64,000 bases of DNA, taken from assembly GCA_002682825.1 (NCBI GenBank), contig NOKP01000001.1:1328464-1392463 (forward strand). Reading direction: 5' to 3'. A program made the position numbers and the translations under genes. Position 1 is the stretch's first letter, and each line of letters begins with the position of its first letter. Positions 33,320 to 46,400 of the stretch are shown here, one piece after another. The notes beneath the pieces were generated by a model. That model saw only the letters and a list, made by a program, of their open reading frames with translations, was not told the DNA's origin and did no database searches. The stretch comes from Neonectria sp. B-13 (taxonomy: Eukaryota; Ascomycota; Sordariomycetes; Hypocreales; Nectriaceae).

Positions 33320-35795
33320 TGAGACAGGATATAACTACAAACCCCCACAACCGAATGGGGCTTGGGTTAGAGGGAGTAGCAAAAGGGGAATAGTTTCCTT
33401 TTTTGTGGCCTTCGCATCTCGTTGGATTCTGTCTACATACTAAACTATCTACTATCTAATACTGGGTGTGTTTGGGTTTTGGCACTTGGGAACGGTGCTG
33501 GAGGGCGGGATTTTGGAAGACGCATCTGTCGGGCGACTGACATACTTTTTTTTTTGTTTCATCTCTTTGGTTTGCTGTGTTATGGAGTTGGACACTGCTC
33601 TGCGAGCAGGAGAGTCTACGGTGGGAGCAGATGGTGAAGCGTGTTTCTGTACTTGGATTTCTTTCCTTTTTGTCTATCACTCTACCTTGACGCTATACTT
33701 CAGAGACCCTGGCGAGCCCAGAACTACTACAGAGGGCACGACCTTACCCCCAGATTGGATTTTATTTTCTTTGTTTTACCGATAGGCGGGGCGCAGCCAC
33801 ACACCTTTTGCTGTCGTCATCACCAGATATCAACCGACACACTCGTTGAAAAGAGACTTGCTTGGAAAGTGGTACATCATCACAAGAGGGAAAAATAGGC
33901 GGATGATACCACAGGAAATGGGAAATGGGACACTGGCGGCGAGAATCAAAAAGCTTGGTCGAATCACTGGGTGTTTATGGGGGTTTCTTTTCCGCGTGCT
34001 TTGCGGTGCTGATTGCCTGATTTATTGGATGCCAGCCTCTTTTGTTGTCATCCACCTTCCGAGTTCACTATTTTGTCTACCACTTCCTCCTATTTCTTGC
34101 TTGTGATGGGGGGGTGGAAGAGTGGTTGTTAGCGGGAGATACCAGATTGGAATTACAGCGACTCAGGGTTGGACTCTAGGGCGAGTGGAGGGGACAGGTG
34201 TTTCTCGGCATTCTCTTTGTTTGCCATTGCGGTTTTTTTTTGTATCTGTTTCTGTAATCGATACCTCGGGGCTCCAGCACTGGAGCGGAACATAGCAGGA
34301 CAAGGGAAAGGAGACACTAGGTACTAGGCTGGACAGGACCACTTTAGAGAAAGATACCACTACACCACACCACATATTGTATAGGCTTAAAGGAGAACAT
34401 TATTACACACCATCAGGGGCCGTGTTCCGTTGAAGGGCCCAGAACCACAGCTTTGGGCAGGTTGAGCAGGTTGAGCAGGTTACGCGGGCTGAGTGGAGAC
34501 GCGAGATGCGAGATGCAGATGCGAGATGCGGGATGCGCGGGATACGATTATCTGCACAGTCAGTCCCTCAAATGGGCGACAGGCGTTCGCTCTGGAATCT
34601 ACCGGCATGTAAACGTCGGGTTTGTGGAGCGCGCCTAAACATGACACCCGATGAAAGGTGTTACTGAAGCCCCAAATTCCGACAGGAGCCAGTGTTGCTG
34701 ATCCCTGATGATGTGTATTTCCAAACGAATCGCGAATTTCCCAATCGAGGAAGCCATGCAGAAACAGTGCGAGATTATCAGCGCATGCTCCACGGAGCGA
34801 GGCAAGACGAGGCAAAACTAGCACGACCTAAGAGCGAGCCCTAGCCTGTTGTCTTTCTGCGTGACATTTGCCCCCGGCGGCGCTGGGCTGCAGGCTCGGT
34901 GACGGCCGTTGCTAGCGGCATCGCCGCCAGCCATTAGTTTTAGTTGAGGGTATGTAGATGGAGGCGGAGTCCCTGCGTGTAAGCAGCAGGCTCAGCCGCT
35001 TTGGGTAGGTACACGGGTGATGCAAGTTGGGTCGCAAGAAACTAGACGACCCTAAACAGCAAAGTTGATGAGCGGGCGGCCGCGTCTAGGGCGCGAAGGA
35101 CGGGGCGGACAAGACGGGGATTCGTTGGGGGACGTTGGCGATGCCGTTCTATCACATCCTCCAATTTCCATGCCGGGGGCGGGCGGAAAGCGGCGTTACG
35201 GAACTCGGAACACGAAGGTGATAGACTAGGTAGTCTGAACAAAGCAAAGTGCCGAATGGGGTCTCAGACGGAGTGATCTGCATGAGTTCCAGGTCACAGT
35301 TCCCTAGCCATGTTCCATCTCAGACATTACCTGCGGCAGTCGATGTTGCGTTACCTAAAGTGCGAATATACTGCAGTACATGATCCAACCATCACTGCAT
35401 CACCTCCTCAGGGATCATCAGTGTACGTGCCCCACCCAGAACCTGCGGGAGAAACGTGGCCGGCCCTCGCTCCTTCCTGTCCCCCGTGCTGCATTCATAC
35501 CTTCCCTGCCAGGCCTTGCCAAGCTACCCCCCGCGCAACGAACCCCCACACTCCGATCGCGCCATCCCGCGTTCCTGGGAAAACCAGGCTACTACTAGTA
35601 CTACTAGTAGTAAGTAGTACTTAGTGGTACTGGACGACTCAGCACCTAAGTAGGAAGTACCTCGGAACCTCGGGACCTCCCTCGAGTTGAGCCGTTAACT
35701 ACATCATTCTCTTCTGGCATCATCCCTGGCATCCAGACTGATTTGCATCGAATCTGAACCTCCCACCCGCCGCCCATCCTTGCTCATTCGTCTTT

Positions 35796-35850
35796 GTCTC
35801 GTCTCTCGTCTCTCGTCTCTCGTCTCCCGTCTCTCGTCTCTCGTCTCTCG
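35796..35850 (+). repeat. TCTCGTC pyrimidine tandem repeat
   Basis: About eight near-perfect copies of the heptamer CTCGTCT about 550 bp upstream of the aldehyde dehydrogenase start. This is a polypyrimidine tract typical of fungal promoters. Confidence 0.85.
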
Positions 35851-35876
35851 CCCCCTCTTCTTGCCCCTCCCCCCCT

Positions 35877-35926
35877 CACCCCTCAGCCTCACAGTTCTCA
35901 CCCCTCAGCCTCACAGTTCTCACCCC
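35877..35926 (+). repeat. 22-bp direct repeat, two copies
   Basis: Two adjacent copies of a 22-bp unit (CACCCCTCAGCCTCACAGTT plus CT) followed by a partial third copy (CACCCCTCAC). It lies in the pyrimidine-rich region upstream of the aldehyde dehydrogenase gene and is probably a slippage product. Confidence 0.8.
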
Positions 35927-36376
35927 TCACACTCAACCCTCACCCCTCTCCAACCCACGCGCTTGGATCCCAGGTGAGGCTGCAACCCCCGTCCGTCCCC
36001 TCCCTTAGCCGTGTGGCCAATGCAACGTGTTTGTACATTTGTTTGCTTGCCCCGACCTTCGCCTAGTTGGATCTCGCCATTTGAACGACGTGCTTGCTGC
36101 TGGGCTCTGGAATAAACCGGCTCGTGAGACATTGCTTGCTTTTCTCTGGCTGAGGCCTGGACCAATTCGATTTATCACTTCTCCGGAGCTTTACGTCCAC
36201 CTCTGGGAACTGCGACGACTCATCATAGTGGTAACAACGCTAGACACCTTGCCCACGCCCTTTGTGTATCCCACCCTCTTCCCACTGGTCTGGTTCCCCA
36301 CGAGGCTGACGTACTCGATATCACCCTCGCGCATTCGACCTTACCTCGGCCGTCTTACGACGCACCCGCTGACAAC

Positions 36377-38027
36377 ATGCTGCTGGGCCGAGTCCGCCTC
36401 ACAGCCAGGCTAGTGCCCATGGCTCTCGGCGTTGCACCAGCCCGGGGCTTGAGTTACACGTCGATATCGAGGGCGCCCTTGCAAGCTGAGCTGACGGCCC
36501 CGAACGGGAGAACGTGGACTCAACCTCTCGGTCTCTTTGTGAACAACCAGTTTGTGGAAAGCAGCAATGGCCAAACCATAACCACCATTAACCCGTAGTA
36601 TGTTGCCATGGCCAGACTTGCCCCCAATCCCAAAACTTGACGCGTGCTGAGACTTCGAAAGCACCCAACAAGACATTTGCTCTGTTTTCGCCGCAAATGC
36701 AGCTGATGTTGACAAGGCTGTCTCATGTGCTCGGGACGCTCTCCGGGACCCTTCGTGGAGATTGCTCTCGGGAACTGACCGCGGCCACCTGATGAACAAG
36801 CTGGCCGACCTCGTAGACAGGGAACTCGAGATCCTCGCCACCATCGAGACGCTGGACAACGGGAAACCCTTCTCTGTCTCCCGCGGCTCAGATGTTCCTC
36901 ACTTCTCTGAAGTGCTGCGCTACTATGCCGGCTACGCTGACAAGAATTTTGGAAAAGTCATTGATGTTGGTCCCGACAAGATGGCCTACACCCTCAAGCA
37001 ACCCATTGGAGTGTGCGGTCAGATTATTCCATGGAATTATCCCCTAGACATGGCAGCGTGGAAGCTGGGACCGGCCCTCTGCTGTGGCAACACGATAGTG
37101 CTCAAGCTGGCCGAGCAGACGCCCCTTTCCATGCTATATGTAGCTGGCCTTGTTCAAGAGGCCGGTTTCCCTCCCGGCGTCATCAACATCCTCAACGGCA
37201 CAGGCAGGGAAGTTGGTGCTGCTCTGGCTCAGCATGAGGGTGTGGATAAAATTGCCTTTACCGGCAGTACTGCCACGGGCAAGGAGATTATGAAGATGGC
37301 TGCGGGGACCATGAAGGCCATCACCCTCGAGACAGGTGGCAAGTCACCACTCATTGTGTTTGACGACGCAAACCTGGAGCAGACTGTCAAGTGGGCTCAC
37401 GAAGGTATCATGGCAAACCAAGGTCAGGTGTGCACAGCTACGTCAAGACTTCTCGTCCAAGAAGGGATATACGACACATTTGTGGAGAAATTCAAGGAAT
37501 ACACAGAGAAGGTCTCCATCCTGGGGGATCCCTTCGACGAGAAGACCTTCCAAGGGCCCCAGGTCACGGCGCAGCAGCGTGACAACGTCCTCTCATTTCT
37601 AGCTTCAGCCTCTGCCTCCGGAGCCAGTACATATCACCCACCCGTGGCCCTTCCACAGACCGGCTTCTTCGTTCCTCCCACAATCTTCACAGACGTCACG
37701 CCGTCGATGCCCATCTACCGCGAGGAGATTTTTGGCCCGTGCGCCGCCGTGGTCAAGTTCCGCACCGAGGACGAGGCGTTGGCGCTGGCTAACGCATCGC
37801 GATATGGACTAGCCGGAGCGGTGTTCACGCGGGACATCGCAAGGGCGCATCGCATGGCGCGGGACCTAGAGGCCGGCATGGTTTGGGTGAATAGCAGCAA
37901 CGACTCGGACGTGAGGGTTCCGTTTGGGGGGCTCAAGGAGAGCGGGTTGGGAAGGGAGCTGGGAGAGGAAGGATTGAGGTCGTATTATGCCATCAAGGCT
38001 GTTCATGTGAATTTGACAGATAACTAG
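36377..38027 (+). CDS. NAD(P)-dependent aldehyde dehydrogenase, probably mitochondrial
   Basis: Oxidises aldehydes to acids. Exons 36377-36597 and 36662-38027 give 528 residues, that is a full ALDH (about 495) plus an N-terminal extension. Residues 1-32 (MLLGRVRLTARLVPMA and following) are Arg-rich with no acidic residue, like a mitochondrial presequence. The catalytic Cys is C331 in GQVCTATS and the general-base Glu is E297 in ETGGKSP, with the usual 34-residue spacing. The Rossmann motif FTGSTATGKEI, the PWNYP motif and EIFGPCAAVVKF are all present. The intron has two possible donors 3 nt apart, 36595 and 36598; both keep the frame, and the second (GTATGT) is closer to consensus. The class resembles ALDH1/2-type enzymes such as fungal acetaldehyde dehydrogenases. 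A neighbour role is not implied. Confidence 0.93.
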
Positions 38028-38603
38028 GCTGCGTATCATGGGGTTTAGTGGCGTGTAAGTCTGGTGGTTGTATGAACTGGTGGCTCGAGCTGAACAATCC
38101 AGGAATGACAAAAGCGTACAAAAGCGTATAATAGCGTACAACTCAAGGAGCTGACTTGAGACTAGGCTTTTTATAAGCATTGAAGGATTTATAGTATCAT
38201 CTTTCATGAGGAAAATATCACAACCAGAGATTGCACATGAGTTGCTCGATGCCAGATGCTAAGTTCCTCCATTTAGTGTGAGAAGGACCGACGTTGATGG
38301 TGGAGCCCACAAGCCCCAGTGCCAAGAAACGCCTCATGTGGCTGCGACCTTCCTTCCTTGTTCGCGGCTGAATTTATCCCTGTTGTCGTCATCCCAGCCA
38401 ACCAGAGAAGCTCCCGTCTGGAATATCTGGCCTTGAGATCAACCGCATCGACTCGAAAACAACACATCGCGACGCAACTGACGACAGCCTACATCTCTCT
38501 CTGAAACTCTGAAGCGCATCCGCTCAAGCTCACGCTCACGCTCGACTACATTATCTACCCGCCAAAGGCCAACGATCCGGGCACGAGGCCCCTCCTCGCC
38601 ATC

Positions 38604-40460
38604 ATGGCTCCCCCGCCCTTCCCGTGCGCGAGCGCCGAGCTCGACTATCCGCTCTACGCCCTCGACTTTGACCCGGAGGACTCGACCCGCTTGGTCGTCG
38701 GCGGCGGAGGCGGTGCCGGGCGGTCTGGCGTTGGGAACAAGATTGTTCGTCGGCTCCCGTGATCTCCTCATCCACGGCTGCGTTCGCTAACCTGTTTCGC
38801 GCAGACGGTCCTCGAGACGATCTCCCAGCATGATCTCCGCGTCGCCGGCGAGATCGACCTTTCCCGCGATGAAGACAGCGTCATGTCGCTTGCCATTGGG
38901 GCCCAAAAGGACAAGACGGTGCACGTCTACGCCGGCGTGAACTCCAGTCACGAGAGCATTGCCAAGGGCAAGAACGAGCACCTCCGGGCCCTCAGCATCG
39001 AGCAGTCCAAGGCGCGCGCCGCCGCCGGGACCAAGACGGCCGACGCCAAGGTCACCGAGCTGTCGCGCAACAGCCTGTTCACCGACCCCAGCCCTGATGC
39101 CTACCAGCGCCTGCTGCGCATCGCGGGCCCGATGGGCGTCGCAGCCACGGCCATGGGCAAGGAGCCCCAGCTGGCCATCTTCGAGGCTGCCGGGGCGACT
39201 GTGAAGCTCAAGGGCGTCATAGAGCTCACCAAGGAGGCAGAGGATCTAGACATTGTGCAGACCGGTGACAACGAATTCCAGGTCGCCTTCTGCGACAGGC
39301 ACGAGCTGCACGTGATGAACGTCGGTAAAGAGGACAGCAATCCGAGGAATGTTTTCTTGATTCCCGAGGACTCTCAGCGGCCCGTCTTCCGGTCAATTCG
39401 ATATCTCACGCCCACTTTCCTACTCGCGGCTGCCAACCTCCCGAAGCGGAGCGGTGTCATTCTCTTCGGGTTCCGGCTACCAACCAAGCCTGGCGACAAC
39501 GCACGGCTGGCAGTGACAGCCCGGATAAACAGGAAGATCTCCGCCACGGCCTTGGCAGTCTCCAACCTCGCACCTCCGGCATCTCCCACTGCTCCGGCTG
39601 GCCAGACTCAGTTCATTGTTGCAGTCGCCGGCCACGACTCGTCCATCTCGCTCCTCACGCTTGAGCACAGGACGAGCCCCTCACTCGACCTCCTGACTAA
39701 CCTGTGGCCCTTTTACACCCTCAAAAATGTCCACGGAAATGATAACATCACCGGCGTGGCCTTCTCGACCTTTGTCCCCCCCAAGACACACATCCGCCAG
39801 CAGTTCATCAAGCTCGCCAGCATCTCCCTTCAGAAGACGGTCGCCGTGCACAGCATCCCCTTGCAAAAGCACATCGACAAGGTGTCCGGGAACAAAAACG
39901 GCACGCCCCGGGTCGTCCGCTACGTCGTCGGCATAAAGTCGCGCGGGCCCTCCTCCACCGGCCTTATCATTGCTCTCTCTCTTATGACGCTCATCATCGC
40001 GCTCGTCGGCCAGGGCATACTCGAACTATACGGAGGTTGGCCTCCGGTCATCCACGCTCACAAGTTCTTCCCCTCCTGGCATGGAACTCTACGCGGCCCC
40101 AATCACCAGCCAGCCGTGTTCTTCAACCAAGAGTTCCTCTCCAAGCTGGGCGGCGGAGATGCCATCAAGACCGACGCTGGCGAGACGCTAGTAGTCTATG
40201 AGGGCGAGGCGACTCCTGCGACCGCTGATGACGTTATCCAAGTCGATGACAGTACCAAGAAGATCCAGCTCGACGTCCATGACTCGGCTGTTCATGGCCC
40301 CGGCAAGACCTGGGACGAGCTTGGCGACGAGCAGAAGGAGGCATGGAAGGGCCGCTTCAAGGAGGCTGGCGCGTGGACACATCACATGGGCGAAACCGTC
40401 TTCCAGGGCATTCTCTTCGGCGAAATCGCAGGCGCAGTCGGCCGTGCGGTTGCTGGCTAA
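38604..40460 (+). CDS. SEC12, guanine nucleotide exchange factor for Sar1
   Basis: ER membrane protein that loads Sar1 with GTP and starts COPII vesicle formation. Exons 38604-38744 and 38805-40460 give 598 residues. The N-terminal half is a WD40-type seven-bladed propeller facing the cytosol. The Sec12 K-loop region is recognisable as LVVGGGGGAGRSGVGNKI and is followed by TVLETISQHDL. A single transmembrane helix at about 433-453 (LIIALSLMTLIIALVGQGIL) is followed by about 145 luminal residues, which gives the type II topology of the family. The protein is longer than yeast Sec12 (471 residues) mainly in the loops and lumen. The intron has a GTTCGT donor, weaker than others here. There is no HDEL at the C-terminus, which is not required in filamentous fungi as far as I know. 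Confidence 0.88.
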
Positions 40461-43400
40461 ACGTTAATGCGCAGCATAGAACTCGAAGGGGGAAGCAGAG
40501 TTGCATACCTTGTAAGGGTGCGGTTGTAACAAAATTATGTGGAATAGGAGTTTACGCCGGGGGTTATCTTTAGGTTCGGTCATGGTCAACACGTAAATGA
40601 TACTGATGACGAGTATGCGTCTAAGGAGCGTACGTGAATACAAGATAAGATGATATACAAACAAACGTAATATTGTTGAATCAAGCATGATATATATGGC
40701 TGTCCGGTACAGTTCGAGTTGTACATGTGCTGAGCAGGTGAGTTTGACGTCATGAAATGTTCACGTCTAATTTTCTCTAAAACATCTATCAGAAGGCCAT
40801 GTCATTGGCCTTCCATCCTCTGGAGTGGTGGTGCGGGTTCGGCCATTTGCGCACGATTAGTAGGGCGGTCAATCCCATTTGGTGACTACTCTATGTATGG
40901 ATATGAGAACTCCTCTTAATACGATACTATGGCCCAGGGAGTAAACAGGATCTGCATACTGTGATCGGCATGGGAGTACAAAACTACCACCTATCAAAGA
41001 GTACAATAGCAAATACGCAAGACACTGGGTGCGGTTAAAGGACGTATAGATGGCTACTGTCTTTGCTCCCAGTCGGTCTGCATCAGGTCAGGATTACTAG
41101 CTTTCAAAGAACACCCATCATTGTATTTAATAATGAGTGATCATATGAGTACAAGAGAACGTGAGATGATGAAAACTCTACAATATGTAATAGTTAACCG
41201 TTACGTAGCTCAATCTCGATACCACATTATCGCATCTTTTTTGTTTACCTTGATACATATTCTAACCTTGGGACTCCGCATCGGATAGGTTTTATACCAT
41301 TTTACGCTGGCTCTTCCACCATGCTTGCAGTGTCCCCTTGGTTGTATCGTTGCCTCTTTGTCACCAAAGCAACGGTTGGAATGTTGCAATATATACCGAG
41401 TAGGCCATTGGCTGAGAGAGAGAATATCCGGCGTGTTACTGACCGAGGATTTAGGTTTGGTAGGACACACAGGACAGCAATGTGCCGGTCCGGCTCTCGG
41501 TCAACCCAGGGCTCGAGATGGATTCGTAACGTGGGTGTAGGAGATGCTCAACGCGAGGTTTCCGTCGTTGCCTGTAATCGAATCAAAGATAGTCTGAACT
41601 AACAGTTCAACAATGAGCCAGCCTAGGTAGTAAGGTCAAACAATTAGTCACCTGATCATCCGTCAAGGGTCTTTAAGCAGTATCTCCGTCCAAGTTGTCA
41701 AAACATGAGCTATCTTCGAACACCATATCGCCAGGTCATTCGATGGATTGCCATCTCGTATCGGTCGTCCTTGGTCACAGCAATCCAAAACTAATGAATC
41801 TAGGAAGCTTTATTGGGTTTCTCAAATACGGTATAGGTACAGGCATGAATATGGGTGTAAAGCTGGAGCACTACTTTCTCCAGCTTCCATCCACTTGGGC
41901 GCTGGGCTTGTTGGCGATTCTCGGGATGCGAACTCAACGCCCAACGCTCAAGGCATTTTGATCGTTTGTTTCCCAGCATCCAACTACTTACAGGGCGTCG
42001 GTATCATAGCAGCTGTCAAATTCTAGGTTTCACCCGCTCAGCGTTGGTTGAAGCTTTTCGCCGGTAGAGGGGCGTCGAATGGCACGCCTCCCAACCTCCA
42101 CCTCTACGCATACATGGCTTGCCGGAGTTCACCATGTATCGTCAATGTGGTAATACAATTGGCCACAAAAACTTTCAGATGGTGGTGATTGGCAAACACA
42201 GTCGACGATGGCTTTATCCTTTCTGGATCCAAGGGATAGACGCCAGAGCAAGGTTTCCGCTAGCTGGCGGTGGCACTCATTGACAGACGGATATGGTAAT
42301 GGCTTTTCAGGTCTCTCACATCAACCAGACATATCTATCTGTAGCTGGTACGATTCACAACCATCTGCTCTCGAGGGGGTCAGCTATACGATCTCGGTGT
42401 CGTAGGGGTGTGAACAGGTGAGCAGCCTTGGGGACGACACGCGGAACCTCGGCGGGTGGACAAAGAAACGGAGGCACCGAACCGGGCTCTTATCTCCAAC
42501 TTGCGGTGGGCTTGCTCTGAGTAAGACTCGCAGATGCTAGTGCGTCGAGTCCGTTGACTGCCAGAGCCCATCCCGGGGCGTCTGATCAGTACGGCGCGGC
42601 AATGCCGGTAGGGCAAGAAGACTTATATGCAGCGCCTTGCGCAGCAACGGTGGTTATTAGTAAAGCACAGATGCAGTCAGTCGCTCAGCTCTCGGGTCTG
42701 AGGCCTCAACCTTTGGAACCCTTGTCCAGCCAAGGCTCGGGTACAATTTGCGGAGTGACTTCGTACGGGCTGGGGAAACACAGGCAGCGCCAGAGCCTAC
42801 CGATGAGGCGTCCAATCGCGACGGGCAGAAGCAAGCAGGGCCCCTGCAGAGAAGGTGTCATGTCCGACCAACACGAGCAGAGTGTTCTGGTTCAGGAACA
42901 AGAACAAGAACAGGACGGAATACGTTTTTGGAAGATGGACGACGCCGGTGGAAAAGGAGAGGGAGGGAGGGAGAGAGGGAGAAGAGAAGGGTGGCAATAT
43001 CTCGGCGTCGTCCAGCCACTGGTACTGCTACTGTACCTACTCGTCCTGTCTCGAAGGGTCCACGTAGTTAGATTGTAGCCATGCTTACTTACACTCACAC
43101 TCACACGCACACGCACACGCACACACATCGCCCAGTGAGATTGGGTCCGCCTCGAATCGCTCCGAGAGGGCCAGACGTGCCAGGCAGTCGCAAGGCCGGA
43201 CCCTGTCGAGGAGGGCCCGTTTTTTGGTCCCGACGGAGGGGACACCCTTGTTTGTTTTTCTTTGCTTGCTCTGACCGGCAGCTGTGATGGGCTAATTAAC
43301 TGGACAGGGAGCGCGGCGAAGAAGCTATCGTGAAAAAGTGCCCATGGGCCGACATGGCGAAGACACATATACGAACGCTTGCACGGGTCCTCGCGAGTCC

Positions 43401-46400
43401 TCGCAGAGATGGAGAACCGGCTGCACCGCTTTTCCCACCAGCGCATCCGCTTTGAACGTCGCATTTCGCACCCATGACCCCTGCCATGTTCCCATCTTCT
43501 CTCCTCCGTAATGGGACACGCACGCAGCAGGTTTGTGGCCCTAGTCCCAACCAGTGGTAGTGCCTTTGCACATCTACCGCACGAAGTACGTGGTAGCTGG
43601 TACTTGGCACGTTCTGCTCCTTTCCAGAGCCCCTGGGCCCCCTGTCTCCCGTTAGATCCCTCCATCGGCCGGGGCATGATTGCAAAGCGCCCTGGCATCG
43701 TCACCGGATCTGTAGGGTAGCGCTCTGAGGCCGCGGTTGAAACGGATAGGCATCAACGTCCTCCAACCCTCCCGTTCTGCCTCTCCTGCACTTCATGGCC
43801 AGAGACGCAGATGAAACAGTGCGAGGCGGCCGTGAAACCGTGTTGGTCGCTGTGTCTGCAAGGTGATGAACTAGTCTCGTGCGGGCTTTTGTTCGTAGGA
43901 CTGATGCGGGGAGTGATATCGTGCTTAGATGATACGATGAGGAAGTCTACACAAAGAAAGCATCATGGTCGCCACAAGCATCCGACCTCGTAAAAGTAAA
44001 CAGCAAAGAAAAGACAAAGAAGCATGCATCAGGCACGACAAAGCAATACAGGTCCGGGCCGGGCCTTCTTCCCGGTACCCTAGAGGATCAGCTCGTCTCG
44101 TCCCACAGAGACAATAACCTCCACCTCGACCGTCTCGAGAGACACCCGCAATCCAGCGCCTTGGGACGATGCTGCTCTTCCATCTGCCATCTCCATGCGC
44201 ATCTGCATCGGGCCACACCGGCCCCGTCGGTTCGCTCCTTGATAGGATGCCCGAAACCGCATAAAATGGTCACGAGCTTAAAAAGACCAACCTGTTGGTT
44301 CCGTTCCCGTCCATGTCGGCGCCCGATGAGATAAAGATCGAGAGACGTCAGCACGAGGGCGGACGGGCGAAAGGGTGTCACTACGCGCGGGACGGGTGTA
44401 ACCCTTGTACCTGCAGGAGCGAGACGAAGAGGCAGCGAGCGAGCGAGGAGCAAAAAGAAAGATGCAGAGTAGCAGACATAAACAAAACAGGGCTGCTGCG
44501 TGCGTAGTGCGAAGTACTGTACAAATGTAGAGACAGTTCTGGGCTTCGGACTGGGGAGAGGGGATGAGCTGCGCAACACCATGGTAGGTTGACGCATGGC
44601 CGCCACCACACGTACCCCAGATAGGTGTGGCTGCGATCGGTAGTCGTGATGGGATGTAATACGTTGAAATGGGGCGGGAGAAAAAAAAAAAGGAAAGGAT
44701 TATTGCAGAAGGACAGGGGTTCTTCTTCGTCGTGTTGAATTACCTGCCTACCAGAACGTGTGCGACATCACCACAACCCAAGGCCATGTGTAAATCCCCA
44801 GCAATAGCCACGAGCTCACCGAGAGCACCCAGGCCACATGAGCCTGATCGACACGTTCCCTTCTTTCCAGTTTCCACCCTTGCGGGAGCTAGCGGCGCAG
44901 TTGGCTCAGGCTAAGAGGAGGGAGAAGGGCTGCAGGGGAGCAGGGGAGCAGGGGAGCCAAAGCCGCAAAGGAGTGGTTGACCCTGGTCGAACCGATAGAG
45001 TGAGGCGCCGGGGGGGCGCTTGGCTGGATGGCACATTGCTCTGAAGGCAATAGCGTACCTTACATCGTACTTAGATCGTGCCGTACAGGGCCATTGCGAC
45101 GACGAACATTACACAAAGCGATGGCCCTTCTGAAATAAAAGTTGTGATGCTGGTCGGCACCAAGAGGGCATCTGTTTCTGTTGACCCTGTTTGTCTCTCA
45201 AGATAGCACAGCGGTGTGATCGACACCCTGGGCAGGGAAGTCCAGTCCGGGCCGGGGGTGTCGGAGGATGCGGTATGAACTGGGATGGGATGAAGGAGAT
45301 GCGGTCGGACACGGAGGGGCAGATTGGTAGCACACTGACACGCCGAGGCACACGCACTTTCTTGGGAATGGGCGGAGGAGGATGGGAGAGCCGCAGAAGT
45401 GAAAGAGATAGAGATACGTCTGCACCATCTTGCCTATACCAATTTCCCACTCCAGGGACGTATTGTAGCTGTCATCACCATCCTCCTATCCCGTCGCTCA
45501 CCTCGCTCCAGACTGCTCGTGCGCACAGTGGGTCAACATCACTGGCCGACTTTTGAAACGTGCCCGCGTGGCGCTGGGACGACATACGGTAGCCCTACGG
45601 ACTATCGGTCGCCAGCGTCGCCATGGTGCTGTTGCGATCTGTGGTTCGGGTTGGAAAGTAGTTGTATCCTTACTGTGCTGCGTCGACAAACTACTACCCA
45701 CGTACCCCTTTACTCAATTGTTTGTCCCAGCAGCTAGACCTACACAATGGAAGGAAGGCGAACTCTTGGGGTGGTGTACTTCGTAATCGGTGATGCTTCT
45801 CTCCGTTTCCGCCTTCTGAAAGCGAGCAGCCTCAAATTGGTCGCTTTGGCCGGCCAAGGGGGCTAGCGCAACGCCATGTTAAGTCTAGTCGGCAGAGCGG
45901 CCAAGGAGTCGAGTAGGAAATCAGGGTCCCCTGGTTCAGCCTGAGTCCCAAACTCCAAAGCGGCGCCGGTACACCTTGTACTAAAGTAAACGAATACCTG
46001 TTATTCCGTGGTCGCGTCGTCCAGACTTTGGAGCAGTGTATTCCACGTAACGTTCGTGCCCCGTGGTGGTAGCCAGTGCCAACGTTAAAACAAACTCCCC
46101 ATATATCTACAAAGGCAGGGGTGTCTTGTTTCTGGCCATTTCGATTCACTGTATGCATGCGCCGTGAACTCACAGGCGACAGCGAGGGAAACGAGGGAAA
46201 CCCAGGACCAAGAAAACAAAGCCAACAAAGCAAAGAAGGCCTACAACATAGCCTGGAATTAAAGGCAGCATGAAGTGCAGAGATGGAAGATGCTGCAAGC
46301 CTAAGCAAGGTCAAGCTGAGGAGAGGTTGGATGGGGAGAACTGGACAAGAAATACGGATACGTAGCGTACTTTTGGCTCAAGAGTGAACCGGCCGACGTT

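Larger units (their letters stand above)
33320..36376. other. Gap between bZIP and aldehyde dehydrogenase genes
   Basis: About 3 kb with no recognised gene. The first 700 bp is T-rich and probably holds the bZIP 3' UTR. From about 35700 the plus strand becomes strongly pyrimidine-rich with CTCGT and CCCCTCAG repeats, as is common in promoters and leaders of highly expressed fungal genes. This fits a promoter for the dehydrogenase gene. Confidence 0.5.

Noticed and set aside
40461..42200. AT-richer stretch as a RIP-mutated transposon
   Set aside because: I could find no terminal repeats, target-site duplications or transposase-like peptide; composition alone is not enough.
42892..43704. 270-codon minus-strand frame
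   Set aside because: Runs through a CA microsatellite and pyrimidine tracts; composition is erratic and no domain is recognisable.
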